A DNA stretch of 64,000 nucleotides, taken from Companilactobacillus bobalius. GTDB lineage: Bacteria > Bacillota > Bacilli > Lactobacillales > Lactobacillaceae. Below, piece after piece: positions 8,729 to 19,821 of this stretch (positions within the stretch are counted from its first letter, which is position 1; the number at the start of each line of letters is the position of its first letter). The notes under the pieces were generated by a model, which ran no database searches, was not told the DNA's origin, and saw nothing but the letters and a program-made list of their open reading frames with translations. A program made the position numbers and the translations under genes. The stretch is from NCBI RefSeq assembly GCF_009764355.1, contig NZ_LNUA01000032.1, positions 682,001-746,000 of the forward strand. The letters run 5' to 3'.

Positions 8729-11419
8729 TTATTTGTCAGCACGACGTTGGAAGAACTTAACAATTTCAACGATAAGTACCATCAAGACACCAGCACCTAA
8801 AACAATCGACCATTGTAACATGTTCAATTCAGTTACATGGAATAAACCATTAAAGCCTGGTACTAAAATTGTCGCTGCAACCATAATGAATGAAGTGGCA
8901 ACTCCAATATTAAACATCTTATTCTTAAATGGATGTACTTTGAAAATTGATTGATAAGTCGATTTAACGTTAAATGCGTGGAACAACTGAATCAAGGCTA
9001 AAGTAGCATAAGCCATTGTTAAAGCATCGGCGTGCATAGCAGCATTAGTGGTATAAATTACGTTCAACATCACCGAATTCAAACTTACCAATGTGATCAG
9101 ACCTTCTCTTAACTGTTTGATTCAAATTGAAGAACCAATTCCTCCGCCCAAGAAACTGGATTTACGACCACGCGGTTTACGATCCATAATGCCCGGTTCT
9201 GTAGGTTCAACACCCAATGCAATTGCTGGAAATGTGTCGGTTGCTAAGTTGATCCACAGTAGTTGAACTGGAAGTAAAATGTCCCAACCCAATAGTGTCA
9301 TCATGAATAAAGTCAAAACTTCACCTAAATTAGCTGAAAGTAAATATTGAATCGACTTTTGAATATTTGAGAAGACTTTTCGGCCCTCTTCAACAGCTAC
9401 AATGATAGTAGCAAAGTTATCATCAGCTAAGACCATATCAGAGGCACCTTTAGATACTTCAGTACCGGTAATACCCATTCCAATACCAATATCAGCTGAT
9501 TTTAGAGCAGGAGCATCGTTAACTCCATCCCCTGTCATTGCTACAACTTTACCTTTGTCTTGCCAAGCACTAACAATTCTAACTTTGTGTTCTGGTGAGA
9601 CACGTGCATAAACCGAATACTGTTGAACTTTTTTGTCAAATTCTTCATCACTCAATTGATCCAACTGAGCCCCAGTAATAACCGTGTTATCATCACCTGG
9701 TTTAATAATACCTAATCGCCCGGCAATAGCTTCAGCCGTATCTTGATGATCACCAGTAATCATAATTGGACGAATACCAGCTTTTTTAGCCTCTGCTACA
9801 GCTTGAGCAGCTTCTGGACGTTCTGGATCGATCATTCCTATCAATCCGGCAAAAATCAAATCATTTTCGACAGTATCAGAATCAACTGTTGTTGGTACCT
9901 GGTCAATTATCTTATAACCCATTGCCAATACTCGTAAAGCCTGAACAGCCATACCTTTATTCTGCTTCAAAATTTCAGCCTTATCGGCATCTGTAAAATC
10001 TCGTACTTCATCTGGTGTAACCTGAATTTTGGTAATACGTTGTAATAACATATCAGGTGCACCTTTTACGGCTACCAAATACTTATTATTTGGTAATCGA
10101 TGAATCGTTGACATCAATTTACGTTCTGAATCAAATGGTACTTCTGCAACACGTGGTTCTTTAACCAACTCATCCTCTACTTGGTAATCGTGATCAAAAC
10201 CAAATTGTATCAAAGCAGTTTCAGTTGGATCACCCACTAGAGTTCCGTCACTTTGAATCTTTGTATCATTACTAAAGGTCATAACTTGTAGAACTTTATC
10301 AGTACCTGAAATTGGTTCTGAAGCATCCTGTAATTTACCGTATTGATAAACTTTTTCCACGGTCATCTTATTCTGTGTTAATGTTCCCGTCTTATCTGAA
10401 GCAACAATTTCTGTACTACCCAATGTTTCTACAGCTGGTAACTTACGAACTAGAGCTTTTCTTTTGGCCATTCTTGTTGTTCCTAAGGCCAAAATAATTG
10501 TCACAATAGCGGGTAACCCTTCAGGAATAGCGGCAACAGCTAATGAAATTGCTACCAGTAACATATTAATAACCAGTTCATTCATTGGTAGACCATCGTG
10601 ATTATTGAAGATACCCACTGCAAAAATAACTGCCGCAATAATCAAAATTAGCCATGTTAAAGTTTTCCCTAAAGAATTCAAATTATCCTGTAACGGTGTT
10701 CCAGTATCTTCAGCTTGATTGATCATTCCAGCAATCTGTCCAACTTGTGTGTCCATACCGATGCCAACAACAATTCCGACACCTCGTCCATATGTCACAT
10801 TACTATTCATATAGGCCATGTTCTTACGATCACCCAAGGGAATATCCTCGTCTGTTAATACCTCAGCAGATTTCTCTACAGGAACTGATTCACCAGTTAA
10901 AGCTGACTCCACGGCCTTCTTGGAGGTCTTATGGAGTAAGTTTTGTATCCAAGTCGATTTCTCTCATAGTATTTCCTCCATAAATTAGATATCGACCAAG
11001 TTCTCACTACTAATGGTTTCCAATTTTCCATTTCGTTTTACGTGAGCTTCTGGGGTCGACATTTCTTTCAAAGCATCGATAGCTTCCTCAGCTTTTGATT
11101 CCTGAAAAACACCAAAAATGGCATTGATAATGACAACTGCTAAAATCAGAGCTGCATCTGCCCATTCTTTGGCTACTAATCCAGATATTAGAGCTGCTAC
11201 CAATAAAACAATAATCATGAAGTCCTTAAACTGATCTAAGAAACGTTGAACAATATTCTTCCGTTTCCCTTGAGCTAGAGCATTAGGGCCGTTTTCTTTC
11301 AAAAGCTTTGCGGCCTGTTGGTCACTTAATCCATCCTCACTAGTTTTAAATTTACTTAGTAAGGATTCCTTACTTAAAGCATAGTATCGAGAAAATCTTT
11401 TATCTTCGACTTGTTTCAT
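8729..11419 (-). pseudogene. PMCA/PacL-type P-type ATPase (Ca2+/Mn2+ exporter), interrupted
   Basis: The three open pieces belong to one protein of about 896 codons, the usual length. The N-terminus (11419 to 10985) has FLDQFKDFMIIVLL and ends at ENLVDI. The middle (10912 to 9122) has the TGES actuator motif, the phosphorylation site DKTGTLT and the hinge TGDGVNDAPA. The last piece holds three membrane segments. Between 10913 and 10987 the frame carries a TAA and a TGA, and the conserved actuator sequence is lost, yet the spacing to TGES is preserved. A single in-frame TGA at 9122-9124 cuts off the C-terminus. The riboswitch upstream points to Mn2+ export, as with L. lactis YoaB and pneumococcal MgtA. 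Confidence 0.8.
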
Positions 11420-11438
11420 TAGTATCCCTTCCTTCTAT

Positions 11439-11555
11439 AAAAAAAGAGACTTGCACGCTAAATATGCGCACAAGTCTCACTAATTAAGACAAAACCAGAG
11501 CTACGTCTTGTTGACGATTTTGTCACAGCAACCTGCAAGTTACTCCCTTGTTGTA
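11439..11555 (-). ncRNA. yybP-ykoY (Mn2+) riboswitch with intrinsic terminator
   Basis: On the minus strand the leader contains AAGGGAGTAAC, TCGTCAACAAGACG and CTCTGGTTTTGTC, matching the order of conserved elements of the yybP-ykoY class. ACAAG (11551-11547) can pair with CTTGT (11474-11470) as P1. The same CTTG is part of the terminator stem GAGACTTG/CAAGTCTC (11478-11446), which ends in seven T's. Ligand-stabilised P1 would therefore prevent termination, an ON switch. The downstream gene is a cation ATPase, the usual partner. Confidence 0.7.
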
Positions 11556-11614
11556 ATTTTATTATAAAGGAATCCAAAATTTAAAGCAAAGAACAAGTTA
11601 ACTATTTTTTCTAT

Positions 11615-11647
11615 AAAAAAAGACGTTGTGAAAACTCACAACATCTT
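11615..11647 (-). terminator. terminator of the GH25 gene
   Basis: AAGATGTTGTGA pairs with TCACAACGTCTT on the minus strand and is followed by seven T's. Confidence 0.8.
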
Positions 11648-11665
11648 GAATAAATTTAAATTTTA

Positions 11666-12880
11666 TTAGGCAACTACATAAGCTGAACTAACCCATTCGT
11701 TAGTAGCAACTCGATAATATGTAACGCCATTAACAACTTTAGTTTGATCTGTCTTCCATGGTGTATTGTTACCTAGGACTTCGTTAGTAATGTCCTTCAT
11801 TGTACCATCACTTTGTAAAGCTTGAAGCTTAACATATGATCCTGAAGGATTCTTTACCTTAATGACATTACTGCTAGATGAACTGTTTGAACTACTATTA
11901 TTAGTAGTTGCAGATGATGAACTGTTTCCAGTTACATAACTTGCTGCAACCCATTCATTTGTAGCAACACGGTAATAAGTTACGCCATTAACTGATTTAG
12001 TTTGATCTGTCTTCCATGGTGTATTATTACCTAAAACTTCATTAGTGATTCTCTTCATCGTACCATCACTTTGAAGTGCCATTAGAGGAACGTAACTACT
12101 AGAAGAATTCTTTACAGTAATTACATCTGCACTTGCACCTGCACTATTTGAACCACTATCGGTTGAAGCTGAACTACTTGAGCTACTGTTATCTGTAGTC
12201 GTTGTTGTAGTTGTTGAGCTAGAACCAGTTGGTGATGTATAGCTGGCAAAGTAACTATCATATAATTCTGAAACATCAAAGTTTCCATAACTACCATTGA
12301 ATGTGTATGAACTTGACCATTGCCATGCGTGTTGAGTTGTATACTCTTCTACACCTGTAGCATTATATGGATATGCGGCAATCCAACCTTGATTTACAGT
12401 CATAGTTGTACCAACCCATGAACCCATAGTGTAAATACATGAACGATATCCATATTTAGCAACTTCACTCATAAAGGCTGCATTATTAGCATCGTTTTGA
12501 GCTGTTGATAAATTCTGTTGTTCTGAACTTTCAACATCAGTTGCTAAAACGGCTCCACTTGGTAAACCATCAGCTTGAGCAATCTTGGCAGCATAGTCAG
12601 CTTCATCTTTGGCACCACTGACAGTACTGTATCTAGCATAATGATATCCATTAACATACAAGCCAGCAGACTTAGCGGCTGCAATATTACCGGCAGCTGT
12701 TGAGTCCTTAAATGATGTACCTTCACTAACCTTAGTGACAATCGCCTTGATACCATAATTATTATGCATATCAGTAAAATTAGAAACAGTCATCGCCCCA
12801 TTGTTATTGGACACATCGACCATATCAGCACGTGCAGCTTGGACATTTGTTGCACCCACAAAAAACAAAACTATCGACAT
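11666..12880 (-). CDS. secreted GH25 muramidase with two C-terminal SH3-like repeats; start frameshifted
   Basis: The 404-aa open frame contains a GH25 lysozyme domain (DMVDVSNNNG, LATDVES, AWQWSSSY; residues about 19-215). A Ser/Thr-rich linker follows, then two near-identical 60-residue repeats, each ending in YYRVATNEWV. These repeats probably bind the wall. It would cut peptidoglycan for remodelling or lysis. The open frame begins at MSIVLFFVGATNVQA, which lacks the positive N-terminus of a signal peptide and has no ribosome binding site. A likely true start is ATG 12909-12911 (MRV), with a one-base frame change just after it leading into IGALTTVMSIVLFF. That offset may be a mutation or a sequence error. 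Confidence 0.75.
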   Translation of the reverse strand: MSIVLFFVGATNVQAARADMVDVSNNNGAMTVSNFTDMHNNYGIKAIVTKVSEGTSFKDSTAAGNIAAAKSAGLYVNGYHYARYSTVSGAKDEADYAAKIAQADGLPSGAVLATDVESSEQQNLSTAQNDANNAAFMSEVAKYGYRSCIYTMGSWVGTTMTVNQGWIAAYPYNATGVEEYTTQHAWQWSSSYTFNGSYGNFDVSELYDSYFASYTSPTGSSSTTTTTTTDNSSSSSSASTDSGSNSAGASADVITVKNSSSSYVPLMALQSDGTMKRITNEVLGNNTPWKTDQTKSVNGVTYYRVATNEWVAASYVTGNSSSSATTNNSSSNSSSSSNVIKVKNPSGSYVKLQALQSDGTMKDITNEVLGNNTPWKTDQTKVVNGVTYYRVATNEWVSSAYVVA

Positions 12881-13135
12881 TACTGTAGTAAGAGCTCCAA
12901 TTTACTCTCATCTAAACTGACACGTACGCTTCTCCCTTTCGTTGCCATCGCAACAAAACAAATTATAAAGCAGAAATCTTGACAATGACTGAAAGTTACA
13001 GTTTTGTTCACTGATAGTAATTAAACTGTAACAAAAAAGAGAAAAATAACTATTGAATTATTGACAATATTTTGTCGCATTAACTATTGGTTATGTTAAA
13101 CATAACTTTTAATTAATACAAAAAATCAAATAACC
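12881..13135. other. intergenic region, promoter of the GH25 gene
   Basis: This A/T-rich stretch separates the GH25 and GH1 genes, which run in the same direction. Apart from the frameshifted signal-peptide start near 12911 and presumed promoter sequence, I see no gene or clear repeat. Confidence 0.4.
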
Positions 13136-13175
13136 AAAAAAATCTCTTAGATTTTTCAGTCTAGGAGATTTTCAT

Positions 13176-13176
<1 letters not shown>
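13136..13176 (-). terminator. terminator of the EIIC-GH1 operon
   Basis: AATCTCCTAGA and TCTAAGAGATT form a stem on the minus strand followed by a T-run, directly after the GH1 stop. Confidence 0.8.
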
Positions 13177-14636
<1,460 letters not shown>

Positions 14637-15935
14637 TTATGCTCCCTTTACAGAAGTATCAGTGTTCATTGAATCATCTGGAACCATATTTTCTTTTTCG
14701 GCTTCTTCAGCCTCTTCGACCTTTAATTCTTGACGATCTAAAACCTTAAAGAATGGATAGTAAGCAGCTACAGCAATAATCAATTCAATCAATTGCCAAA
14801 CGGCAGCACGCCAATCTCCACCGGTCATAAGAAAACCACTAATAACAGTAGGTGTTGTCCAAGGAACTTGAGCAACAATCATTCCGATAACACCAAATTT
14901 CATAAGATAATATGTAATAAATTCTAGAACCATTGGTGTAACAATAAATGGAACCATCAACGTAGGATTTAAAACAACTGGTAAACCGAACATAATAGGT
15001 TCACTAATATTAAATACCGAAGGCATAAACCCTAAATTACGCATGGCCTTGTAACGTTTGCTCTTAGCAGTAAACATGCAAAGAACTAATCCTAAAATAG
15101 CACCTGTACCACCAATTGTTAGTCCAAAGTTCAAAAATCCATCAGCAGCAATATGTACTGGAGCATGACCTTTAGCTACAGCATTGATATTAGCTGTTAA
15201 GAAACTTAGAAACACTGGTGTATAGATACTTCCAATAACATTAGTACCATGAACACCGACAACCCATAATGCAACAACCAAGAAGATGGCCAATTCAATA
15301 CCCCAAATGCTATCTAATCCAACAACAAGTGGTGAGAAAATCAATTGGATGACTGAATTAATATTGACATGTAATACAACTCTAACTAACCAAACAAGGA
15401 ACAATGCAATTGAACCAGGAATCAATGATGAAAATGACTTGGCAACTGCAGGTGGAACTGAATCGGGTAATTCAATTGTCCAATTGCGGGCAACACAGAA
15501 ACGAATAATTTCACTAGTAATAATACAAATAACAATAGCCGTAAAGATACCACCCGATCCAAGATCGGCTGGATCAATAGTCAACTTATTGTTCAACATT
15601 GCCAACAAGAATGCAACAGTAGGAATAACCGTCCCTGTCATTGTATCCAATTTATTGGCCTTAGCTGATTGATAACTAATTCCCATAGCCACGATTAAAG
15701 CTAAAATACCAAAAGTAACTGTAACGGCAGCATTCAAATAACCTGATATAGGCTTAATAAAGTCGGCCCACCAAGTAAATGGTAAGTTAGCGACAATCAT
15801 AAAAATACTTCCAAAAATAGTGAATGGAATTGTAATAATCATTCCATCACGAAGAACAACCATATACTTCAGATTTCCAAATTTTGCTAAAGCTGGCAAA
15901 AATTTATTTTGGAATCCAGAAATAATACTTTTCAT
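14637..15935 (-). CDS. PTS EIIC, cellobiose/beta-glucoside family
   Basis: The 432-aa membrane protein has about ten hydrophobic segments and the lactose/cellobiose-family signatures (RDGMIITIPFTIFGSIFM, FNISEPIMFGLPVVLNP). It would carry a beta-linked disaccharide across the membrane with phosphorylation. No EIIA or EIIB gene lies next to it, so these must be supplied from elsewhere. The strong AGGAGGG ribosome binding site adjoins the ROK operator. It forms an operon with the GH1 gene. Confidence 0.9.
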   Translation of the reverse strand: MKSIISGFQNKFLPALAKFGNLKYMVVLRDGMIITIPFTIFGSIFMIVANLPFTWWADFIKPISGYLNAAVTVTFGILALIVAMGISYQSAKANKLDTMTGTVIPTVAFLLAMLNNKLTIDPADLGSGGIFTAIVICIITSEIIRFCVARNWTIELPDSVPPAVAKSFSSLIPGSIALFLVWLVRVVLHVNINSVIQLIFSPLVVGLDSIWGIELAIFLVVALWVVGVHGTNVIGSIYTPVFLSFLTANINAVAKGHAPVHIAADGFLNFGLTIGGTGAILGLVLCMFTAKSKRYKAMRNLGFMPSVFNISEPIMFGLPVVLNPTLMVPFIVTPMVLEFITYYLMKFGVIGMIVAQVPWTTPTVISGFLMTGGDWRAAVWQLIELIIAVAAYYPFFKVLDRQELKVEEAEEAEKENMVPDDSMNTDTSVKGA

Positions 15936-15946
15936 AAGTAACCCTC

Positions 15947-15979
15947 CTAGTTAGTTTTTTCATTAAAAGAACTAACTAG
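15947..15979. promoter_or_regulatory. ROK repressor operator of the EIIC-GH1 operon
   Basis: CTAGTTAGTT (15947-15956) and AACTAACTAG (15970-15979) are perfect 10-bp inverted arms. The TTAGTT...AACTAA core is typical of XylR/ROK operators. A matching site precedes the GH31 gene, and the ROK regulator gene lies between the two. Confidence 0.7.
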
Positions 15980-15981
15980 AA

Positions 15982-15995
15982 TGTAACCGTTTTCT
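15982..15995 (+). promoter_or_regulatory. cre site
   Basis: TGTAACCGTTTTCT fits the CcpA consensus except for the last base and directly adjoins the ROK operator, indicating carbon catabolite repression of the EIIC-GH1 operon. Confidence 0.55.
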
Positions 15996-16046
15996 AAAGA
16001 AACGTCAAGTCCTTCTCAATAAATCTATTCGAAAAATTTGTAAATA

Positions 16047-16079
16047 AAAAAGACTAATATTTCAGTATCAGTCTTTTTC
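16047..16079 (-). terminator. terminator of the ROK gene
   Basis: AAAAAGACTGATA pairs with the AGTCTTTTT arm on the minus strand, followed by T's. Confidence 0.7.
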
Positions 16080-16080
16080 A

Positions 16081-17235
16081 TCAATCACCAACCGTAGGTA
16101 TAGTTCTATTTTTGAATTGTAAATTAGCATCTGGAAGTTCTAATATCTTTCTAGTTATCATCGAACATCCTCCTAATAAGCTATTACTGCCTACATTATC
16201 GGAGACCTCAATGTTAATTTCATGATCTATCACTTCTGACAATTTTTTTTCAACATACTTCATTGTTTCAGGAATGGCTTGTAATACTCGAGAGTTGATA
16301 ACTACTTTTTCGGGATCAAATAACAAAAAGATATTTTGCAAAATTATAATTATACTAGTTTCAAAATTTTTCAGAACTTCTTGTACAATCTCATCACCCA
16401 AATCATACCAACGACGAATGTCAGCAATAACCACTGAAGTCTGTTTTAAATCCTGAATTTGCTTAAAAACAGCTTGATCGGAACCAACATCTTCTAATGG
16501 CAATGGACTTTTATTTCCCAAACCGTAATACTTGGCAAAACCGATTTCCCCAGCCCGACTGTTTCTTCCTGAATAAAGTTGACCATTAATAATTGAGCCA
16601 ACTCCAATTTGATCAGACAAACTAAGCGCTACGGCATCCTGAATTGAAGTACCTGAAAAATCTTTTATTGCTAAAGCTGCTAGATTAGCTTCATTTTCTA
16701 GTAATACTGGTACGTTAAATCTACTTTGTAAAATTTGAACCAAATCATACTGGACCAAATCACGATTCATGGCTTTGACGATACGATTATCCTTAACTAC
16801 TCCATATACCGCTACAGAAATCCCCATTAAATCAGCATTATCAATTGTAGATAATTTGATAGCTTGATACAACGCCAACAGTTGTTTAGAAGCATCTTTG
16901 CCATCAATAGGAAATTCTTGATAATTCACAATACTTCCGTCTAGCCAATTTGTCATACAACTAATCGTAGTCTGATTAATTTTTGTATTTATAGTATACC
17001 CAGCTTGAGCATTAAAATTGGTCAAAACCGGCTTGCGCCCACCACTACGAGTACTGTTTCCCTGACCAATATCATATACTAAATTATCATTGGCTAACTT
17101 AGTAAAAATGTTATAGACCGTAGATTTAGTCAGACCCAATTTCTTTGCTACATCAGCTCGAGAAGTTGGTGTCCGATTAAATACTTCACGCAATACATTC
17201 AGTTCATTTATCCTTCTAATAGTTAATCTATTCAT
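16081..17235 (-). CDS. ROK-family (XylR/NagC-type) transcriptional repressor
   Basis: The 384-aa protein has an N-terminal winged helix-turn-helix (SRADVAKKLGLTKSTVYNIF, near residues 23-42) and a ROK sugar-kinase-like domain. The latter has a GEIGFAKY element but no obvious intact kinase ATP loop, as in regulators of this group. It lies between the EIIC-GH1 operon and the GH31 gene, both of which have TTAGTT...AACTAA palindromes in front. It is therefore very likely the local repressor, released by a xylose- or glucose-containing inducer. Confidence 0.85.
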   Translation of the reverse strand: MNRLTIRRINELNVLREVFNRTPTSRADVAKKLGLTKSTVYNIFTKLANDNLVYDIGQGNSTRSGGRKPVLTNFNAQAGYTINTKINQTTISCMTNWLDGSIVNYQEFPIDGKDASKQLLALYQAIKLSTIDNADLMGISVAVYGVVKDNRIVKAMNRDLVQYDLVQILQSRFNVPVLLENEANLAALAIKDFSGTSIQDAVALSLSDQIGVGSIINGQLYSGRNSRAGEIGFAKYYGLGNKSPLPLEDVGSDQAVFKQIQDLKQTSVVIADIRRWYDLGDEIVQEVLKNFETSIIIILQNIFLLFDPEKVVINSRVLQAIPETMKYVEKKLSEVIDHEINIEVSDNVGSNSLLGGCSMITRKILELPDANLQFKNRTIPTVGD

Positions 17236-17326
17236 AAATATTCCTTCTCAACGGCTTTAATATAAACAATTTAATAATCCTAGTTACATACTACATATGT
17301 ATAGACCAGTCAGCAACTATTAGTAA

Positions 17327-17361
17327 TAAAAAGACAGATTCATCCTTTAAACGAATCTGCC
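17327..17361 (-). terminator. terminator of the GH31 gene
   Basis: GGCAGATTC and GAATCTGTC pair on the minus strand, followed by five T's, just after the GH31 stop. Confidence 0.75.
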
Positions 17362-17370
17362 AATATAATT

Positions 17371-19662
17371 TTATTCCAAATTAAACAAAGCCTGATTATC
17401 AATTAAATCTTTTGGTATAATCTTTTCATTCTCATGTAAATATACCTTTACTTTGCCTTTAACGCCAATAGTTGACACTTTAATTTGTTGACCATCTCTT
17501 TGAACTCTAATGGAAGCTGTCTCTAATCCTTTAGAACTGACAATATTAGTTGAAACTGTTCCATTCTTAATTTGATATAAGTGAATATCGACGTCTTTTG
17601 CATAATCGTATTCAGCATGAATAGCTTTTTCATTACGCACCAAAATAGTATTTTCACGTACCAACACTGGCAAACTTAATTCATCAAATATTTCATTTAG
17701 CCATTCTCCTGATTTAGGCGATTGATAAACTTTATTATTCAACAAACTAGTCCATTTACCACCTGGTAAATAGAAATGTGCCTTTCCTTGGTCATTAAAA
17801 ATGGGTGCAACTAAAATTTGGGAACCAAACATATATTGCGTAGCTAAGTCCGAAACGTTAGGATCATCCCCAAATTCCAAAAACATCGGTCTCATCAAGG
17901 GATTACCAAATTTGGCATCATAAGCAGCCTGTGTATAAAGATATGGCATCAACGATAATTTCAAGTTTACATAGCGTTTGGTGTTCTCAACAGCCTCTTG
18001 ATCAAAGTTCCATGGCACACGATAAACATTACTGCCGTGGTATCGACTATGAGATGATAATAACCCAAATTGAGTCCAGCGTTTATATAGATCCGGTGTT
18101 GGTCTATCATCCCCGTCTTCAAACTCTCCAATATCATGGCTCCAGAATCCAAAACCAGATACTAAGAATGATAAGCCACCACGTAATGTATCTCGCATCG
18201 AATTGTAGTTAGATAGACAATCTCCACCCCAATGAACGGGATATGATTGTGAACCTGCTGTCGCTGAACGAGCAAAAACAACAGCCTCTTTCTTGCCCTT
18301 AACTTCAGCAATGATATCATAAACAGCCTGATTATACTGTAAAGTATAGTAATTATGTTCTTGTTGTGGATTGGATCCATCGTAAAATTTGACGTCATCA
18401 ACAGGTATACGCTCACCAAAATCCGTTTTGAAACAATCTACGCCGATATCCAATAATTTTTTTAATTTATCTTGATACCATTTTTTAGCGGCTGGATTAG
18501 TGAAATCAACGAATCCATTACCAGCTTGCCACAAATCCCATTGCCAGACATCGCCATTTTGACGTTTGATCAAGTAGCCCTTTTCCTTAGCCTCTTTAAA
18601 TAAAGGCGACTTCTGAGCAATATAAGGATTTAACCATACACATACTTTTATGCCACGCTCATGAATTTTTCTTAGCAAACCCTCAGGATCTGGGAATTGT
18701 TCCTTATCCCAAGCTAAAGTACACCACTCAAATCCTTTCTGCCAGAAACAATCAAAGTGAAAGACATCTAAAGGAATATTGTGCTTCTTCATTCCATCAA
18801 TAAATTTAAGAACGGTTTTTTCACTATAATCCGTTGTAAATGAAGTACTCAACCAGAGACCAAACGCCCATGCTGGTGGCAGATTAATTTTTCCAGTTAA
18901 TTGAGTATAACGATGCAATACTTCCTTAGGTGTTGGCCCATAAATCACATAATATTGTAGAGACTGACCTTCAGTACTAAATTGCACGCGATCAACATTT
19001 TCTGATGCTACTTCAAATGAAACTCTTTGAGGTTCATCCCCAAAAATACCATAGCCTTTACTGCTCAAGTAAAACGGAATATTTTTATAAGCTTGTTCAC
19101 TACCAGTTCCACCATCTTGGTTCCAAGTATCTATCGACTGACCATTCTTAACGAAATTGCCAAATCTTTCTCCTAAACCATAAATTTTTTCTTCAATATC
19201 CATTGATAGCTGTTCACGCATGAAACTTTGTTTCTTATCACGATTGTATATGACCCCTTGAGCCTTTTGGACTGATTCAGTGATCAAATGACTATCGGCA
19301 GTAAATTTCATCAGAAAATCATCTTTTAACGGTAATGAGACCTTTAAATCACCGCTTTCTAGAGAGGCCATTTTATCCTTCACTTGAATGTCTACTTTGG
19401 GATTTAAATTATTGATTTTGAAACTAGGACCATGATCTTCAGAATCAAAATGTTCTAATTTTACGCCAATAACATTTTCTATAGGGGAATTCAGAGTTAT
19501 AGTTGTTGCTCCTAAATTGAGTTGGTCACCCCTACTTAGAACTCTTTTAAAGGGTGCAAAAACTTTTAGATTATTCCTATTTATTTTTTCATCATAATTT
19601 TCCATTGGTGAATCAATCTGATACTCTTCACGATTCATCCAATAACCATTTGTAAATTTCAC
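17371..19662 (-). CDS. GH31 alpha-xylosidase (YicI-like)
   Basis: The 763-aa protein matches the length and order of YicI-type alpha-xylosidases. It has an N-terminal beta domain, GLGERFGNFVKNGQ, the nucleophile Asp in KTDFGE (near residue 420) and the acid Asp in HWGGDC (near 490). The KTDFGE and FHFDCFWQ motifs favour alpha-xylosidase over alpha-glucosidase. It would remove alpha-1,6-xylose from xyloglucan fragments such as isoprimeverose. No signal peptide is present, so the substrate must be imported. Its promoter carries the ROK operator and a cre site. Confidence 0.85.
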   Translation of the reverse strand: MKFTNGYWMNREEYQIDSPMENYDEKINRNNLKVFAPFKRVLSRGDQLNLGATTITLNSPIENVIGVKLEHFDSEDHGPSFKINNLNPKVDIQVKDKMASLESGDLKVSLPLKDDFLMKFTADSHLITESVQKAQGVIYNRDKKQSFMREQLSMDIEEKIYGLGERFGNFVKNGQSIDTWNQDGGTGSEQAYKNIPFYLSSKGYGIFGDEPQRVSFEVASENVDRVQFSTEGQSLQYYVIYGPTPKEVLHRYTQLTGKINLPPAWAFGLWLSTSFTTDYSEKTVLKFIDGMKKHNIPLDVFHFDCFWQKGFEWCTLAWDKEQFPDPEGLLRKIHERGIKVCVWLNPYIAQKSPLFKEAKEKGYLIKRQNGDVWQWDLWQAGNGFVDFTNPAAKKWYQDKLKKLLDIGVDCFKTDFGERIPVDDVKFYDGSNPQQEHNYYTLQYNQAVYDIIAEVKGKKEAVVFARSATAGSQSYPVHWGGDCLSNYNSMRDTLRGGLSFLVSGFGFWSHDIGEFEDGDDRPTPDLYKRWTQFGLLSSHSRYHGSNVYRVPWNFDQEAVENTKRYVNLKLSLMPYLYTQAAYDAKFGNPLMRPMFLEFGDDPNVSDLATQYMFGSQILVAPIFNDQGKAHFYLPGGKWTSLLNNKVYQSPKSGEWLNEIFDELSLPVLVRENTILVRNEKAIHAEYDYAKDVDIHLYQIKNGTVSTNIVSSKGLETASIRVQRDGQQIKVSTIGVKGKVKVYLHENEKIIPKDLIDNQALFNLE

Positions 19663-19692
19663 TATTTACAGCCTCCTATCAAGACAATTTTA

Positions 19693-19719
19693 GTTAGTTT
19701 TTTTAAACAAAAAACTAAC
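19693..19719. promoter_or_regulatory. ROK repressor operator of the GH31 gene
   Basis: GTTAGTTTTTT and AAAAAACTAAC are inverted arms around a short centre. The TTAGTT/AACTAA ends match the operator in front of the EIIC gene (15947-15979). Confidence 0.65.
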
Positions 19720-19733
19720 GATAACGCTTACAT
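19720..19733 (-). promoter_or_regulatory. cre site
   Basis: On the minus strand TGTAAGCGTTATCG fits the CcpA consensus except for the last base. It adjoins the ROK operator in the same order as at the EIIC promoter. Confidence 0.5.
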
Positions 19734-19771
19734 TATACACATGTATAACTCATTAATTCAATTCCTTAATC

Positions 19772-19806
19772 AAAAAAACTCACAAAATACAATATTTGTG
19801 AGTTTT
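19772..19806 (-). terminator. terminator of the HAD gene
   Basis: AAACTCACAAA and TTTGTGAGTTT form a stem with T-rich flank on the minus strand. Confidence 0.7.
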
Positions 19807-19821
19807 GATATTTAAAATTTT

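Noticed and set aside
11870..12230. The Ser/Thr-rich repetitive DNA in the GH25 gene looks like a repeat array.
   Set aside because: It is in frame and encodes linker sequence between wall-binding repeats. Repeat length and spacers are irregular, so it is not CRISPR.
17931..18419. Open frames on the opposite strand or shifted frames within the GH31 gene and other carbohydrate genes.
   Set aside because: They lack ribosome binding sites, have unlikely composition and lie entirely inside well-supported genes.
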